Of a stretch of 64,000 bases of DNA, positions 61,498 through 64,000 are shown in pieces. The position numbers were made by a program, and so were the translations under genes. The stretch comes from Azadirachta indica (lineage: Eukaryota; Streptophyta; Magnoliopsida; Sapindales; Meliaceae). Under the pieces are notes generated by a model. It was not told the DNA's origin. It made no database searches and saw only the letters and a list, made by a program, of their open reading frames with translations. The stretch lies in NCBI GenBank assembly GCA_022749755.1, contig CM040450.1, positions 12,236,913 to 12,300,912 of the forward strand, given 5' to 3'. Within the stretch, counting starts at the first letter, position 1. Each line of letters begins with the position of its first letter.

Positions 61498-63861
61498 ATG
61501 GACGTGAAGTTTCAAACCCTAACGCAACCGCAGCAGTCGCAGTCGCAGTCGCAGCCGCAGCAGCTGCAGCAAGATTCAGTGGCTTTGGCGAACCCTAATT
61601 CGACCCCCGATCCGCCTCCGCAATCGACGGCGGAGGCGCCTCCTAAGCAGGTTGCTCTAGCGATGGAGAGACTGGCACAAGCTGCTCGGCACATTGCGGA
61701 CGTTCGGCTGGGAGCGGACCGGCTTCTAGAAGCTCTATTCGTGGCAGCGCAGCCTCACCAGAGCAACAAACCTTTGCATTTGTTCATCAAAGAAGACGCC
61801 GCCATGCGCCAGCACCTCCAGGACCTTCGCGCTATTGGTATGCATCTAATTTTAACATCTGCTTGTTAGTGATGAAGTACTGTTAGTGCCTTCGGTTGTT
61901 GAATTGTTTTTTAATAATCTTAGGAAGGCAACTGGAAGAATCTGGAGTTTTGAATGAATCTCTTCGGTCACGAAGTAATTCCTGGGGTTTGCATATGCCG
62001 TTGGTGTGTCCTGATGGTGCTGTTGTTGCTTATGCTTGGAAACGCCAGCTTGCTGGCCAGGCTGGTGCGTCTGCAGTCGACAGAACCAGGTGCGTTACCA
62101 GTGTATAGTCATACTAATCCCAATGTCATTTCATGATCTAGTTACTGCATTGTTATATAGATTTTCTCATCGAAACTGATTGGTGATATGTTTTATTGGA
62201 AATTCGGATTTAAAGCAATTTTATGTAACAAACCAGTGTTAAGGTATGTCTGGGATTGAGGTGGTTGTGGTTTTGAAGCTTCCAGTTATTATCCAATGAA
62301 ATTACAAAATTTCAAATATTAGTGGAAAAGTGAGTTAACCATTTAACTTTGGTGATCTTAAAGTTAATAGATGCACAATAGTTCCAAACATACCTGTATG
62401 GCCATATTCTGTTATGAAATGGCTTGGATTGTGATTAGTGTAATTTTTTATAAATGTTTGATGAAATGCAGCAACATATATTCATGAAGTTCTGAGACAG
62501 TATTTTGTCTATTATACAAGGGAACAGGAAAATGTCGTTATGTTTGTGTATATCATGGAGAGTGTTTTTGTGAAATGGACAGCTTGATTTACATAATTAT
62601 TTAGAAGGGAAGGAGCAGGCAAAGCTATTCGCCTACGTGCAAATGAGGCTTAAGCTTTTATAGTAATTAAGCATCAATGAGCCAAAAGCTTTTGGGTATT
62701 TTACAATCACTTGTTAGATGAGTTTTAGTTTGTGCACTCTGCCTTTCTTGTACATGAATTACAGATTTCACATTACCATCAGTTTTCTTTACCGTGGGGG
62801 TATTCAACGTATTGATTTCAATCCCCTCTCACAGTTTTGTTGGGATTTTCACAGGCAAAAAGAATTATATTATTTTCCTATGGTTATAAAGTATGTTCTT
62901 GTCTGTCTGTTTTCACAGTCAACATTGCTTGGATACAGCTTTTGAGTTTATGAAATTGAAAAGAGAATTTCAGAGAAAGAGATGATCAACAGGAGATGTA
63001 AGTCGCAAGTTCATGGAGATGAGACAAATCAAACTGAAATTAAGCTTTAGGAAAAGAGAAACAAGGCATAAACATGAGAATGTGGCTTTCCATTGACCAA
63101 ATATCTGCTTAAATTTGTCGCCTTTCTTGGAACCCTGATTTGAGTCTTTGTACAACTTATTTTCTCCTCATCAATGTACAAAAAGAACCTAACATGGGCT
63201 TAAAGGTTAATATAAAACTGGATTTGATCAAGAGTTTATGCAGCCATTGTTAATTGCTGTACATCATGGATAAATGACAAACATTTTAGTCGTGGTCAAT
63301 CATGAATTGGGGATTATGATTGAATTGAACTTCAAGCTGTCTTTTGGAAGTTTATTAACATTTGCTTATAATCTTTTCAGGTTAGCCCTCAAGGCATTCA
63401 CAGATCAGAAGAAGCGTTTTTTCCCTCATCTTGATGATAGACCAAACGATCAGAGTGCAGAACCAGCATCAAAAAAGCATTTTGGTTCCCAAGCTCTACC
63501 GCCCAGTAACCAAGAAGAGCTTAATGATTGCAAAACCCTATCAGATGTCCTAATGCGCTTGGAAAAAGAAGTTCCAAATTTGAAAATTTTCACTTACGAA
63601 CGACTGGACTGGTTAAAAAGAGCTTCTTCATTGCCCAGTTCAGCAAATGAGAGTCCCTTAGAATTATTAAAAGAGCATAGTTTTCATAGTACAAGTAAAT
63701 TGAGACCAGGATTGCAGAACACTGCTGTTGCTGACAAGGTTGCTGTAGACAAAGTTGCTGTACTTGAGTTGTTGTTTCCTTCTGTTTTCAGAGCCATCGT
63801 TTCATTGCATCCAGTTGGTTCTATTGAGCCAGATGCAGTTGCTTTCTTTTCTCCAGATGAG
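61498..63861 (+). CDS. MED27: Mediator subunit 27 (MED27), 5' part
   Basis: Three exons in the window: 61498-61837, 61924-62089, 63381-63861, all GT-AG and in phase, coding 329 residues so far. The last exon ends in phase 0 at DE|GTAATT and the gene continues past the right edge, so this is partial (Arabidopsis MED27 is about 400 residues). The N-terminus has a Gln/Ser run (residues 9-24) and a Pro-rich stretch. The family blocks follow: QVALAMERLAQAARHIADVR, GADRLLEALF, EDAAMRQHLQDLRAIGRQLE, WGLHMPLVCPDGAVVAYAWK and RLALKAFTDQKKRFFPHLD. MED27 is part of the upper tail of the Mediator complex, which links transcription factors to RNA polymerase II in the nucleus. The ATG at 61498 is the first in frame. 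Intron 2 is long (1291 nt). Confidence 0.93.
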
Positions 63862-64000
63862 GTAATTTTCTTTTCTTACTGGTAGTAATGGTTAGTTCTG
63901 CTGCTAACTCCTCGAAATATGTGACATGTGATCATTAAAACTGCATCATATTACCATTGAAATATTATGAGCTGCTTGGTATAAATGATGAGTGTATTAC
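63862..64000 (+). other. MED27 intron 3, cut by the window edge
   Basis: Starts with a good donor (GTAATT) after the aspartate-glutamate codons. No acceptor or coding continuation appears before the sequence ends. Confidence 0.7.

Overview
This is nuclear DNA from a flowering plant, most likely a woody eudicot of the rosid type. It is AT-rich and intron-rich, with short GT-AG introns that are T-rich on the sense strand, many (AT)n/(GA)n/(TAA)n microsatellites, and proteins whose closest remembered relatives are Arabidopsis genes. The species cannot be fixed from the sequence alone. I see no rRNA, tRNA, CRISPR, plasmid or viral gene.

Layout. 1-22 kb is a gene-poor block with four single-exon LEA_2 / NDR1-HIN1-like (NHL) membrane-protein genes, all on the minus strand (2329-2958, 13687-14433, 18262-19167, 20571-21293). 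22.9-30.1 kb carries an 11-exon EXO70A1-type exocyst gene (minus). 33.2-35.6 kb carries a 4-exon plant protein of unknown function (minus). 36.4-37.6 kb holds a transposon-like element with long inverted ends, followed at 38.4-38.9 kb by a less AT-rich patch with four G-boxes. 40.8-43.9 kb is a divergent pair sharing a 214-bp promoter: a DUF7138-like gene (minus) and a chloroplast-type Nudix hydrolase (plus). 44.5-47.1 kb is the cohesin acetyltransferase CTF7/ECO1 (minus). 49.6-59.8 kb is a 19-exon Ipi1/TEX10-type ribosome-biogenesis gene (minus). 61.5 kb to the right edge is the start of Mediator subunit MED27 (plus, cut by the window).

I rebuilt every multi-exon gene by hand, checking splice sites, codon phase across each junction and agreement with the protein family. 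Two results stand out. The TEX10/IPI1 gene is intact in 18 of 19 exons but lacks one base in exon 5, which gives an early stop. The last intron of EXO70A1 uses a GC-AG pair and is 90 nt long and stop-free, so its retention would add 30 mostly hydrophobic residues in frame.

The genes do not form one pathway. They are a set of housekeeping functions (exocytosis, cohesion, ribosome assembly, transcription, nucleotide hydrolysis) beside a defence-linked NHL cluster. The order NHL genes - Nudix - ARM/TEX10 resembles, from memory, Arabidopsis At5g06320-At5g06350 and suggests conserved microsynteny. No clearly unprecedented system was found. The best leads are the frameshift, the GC-AG intron, the regulatory clusters, and a 4-kb block at 9.3-13.6 kb that looks transcribed but does not code for a recognisable protein.
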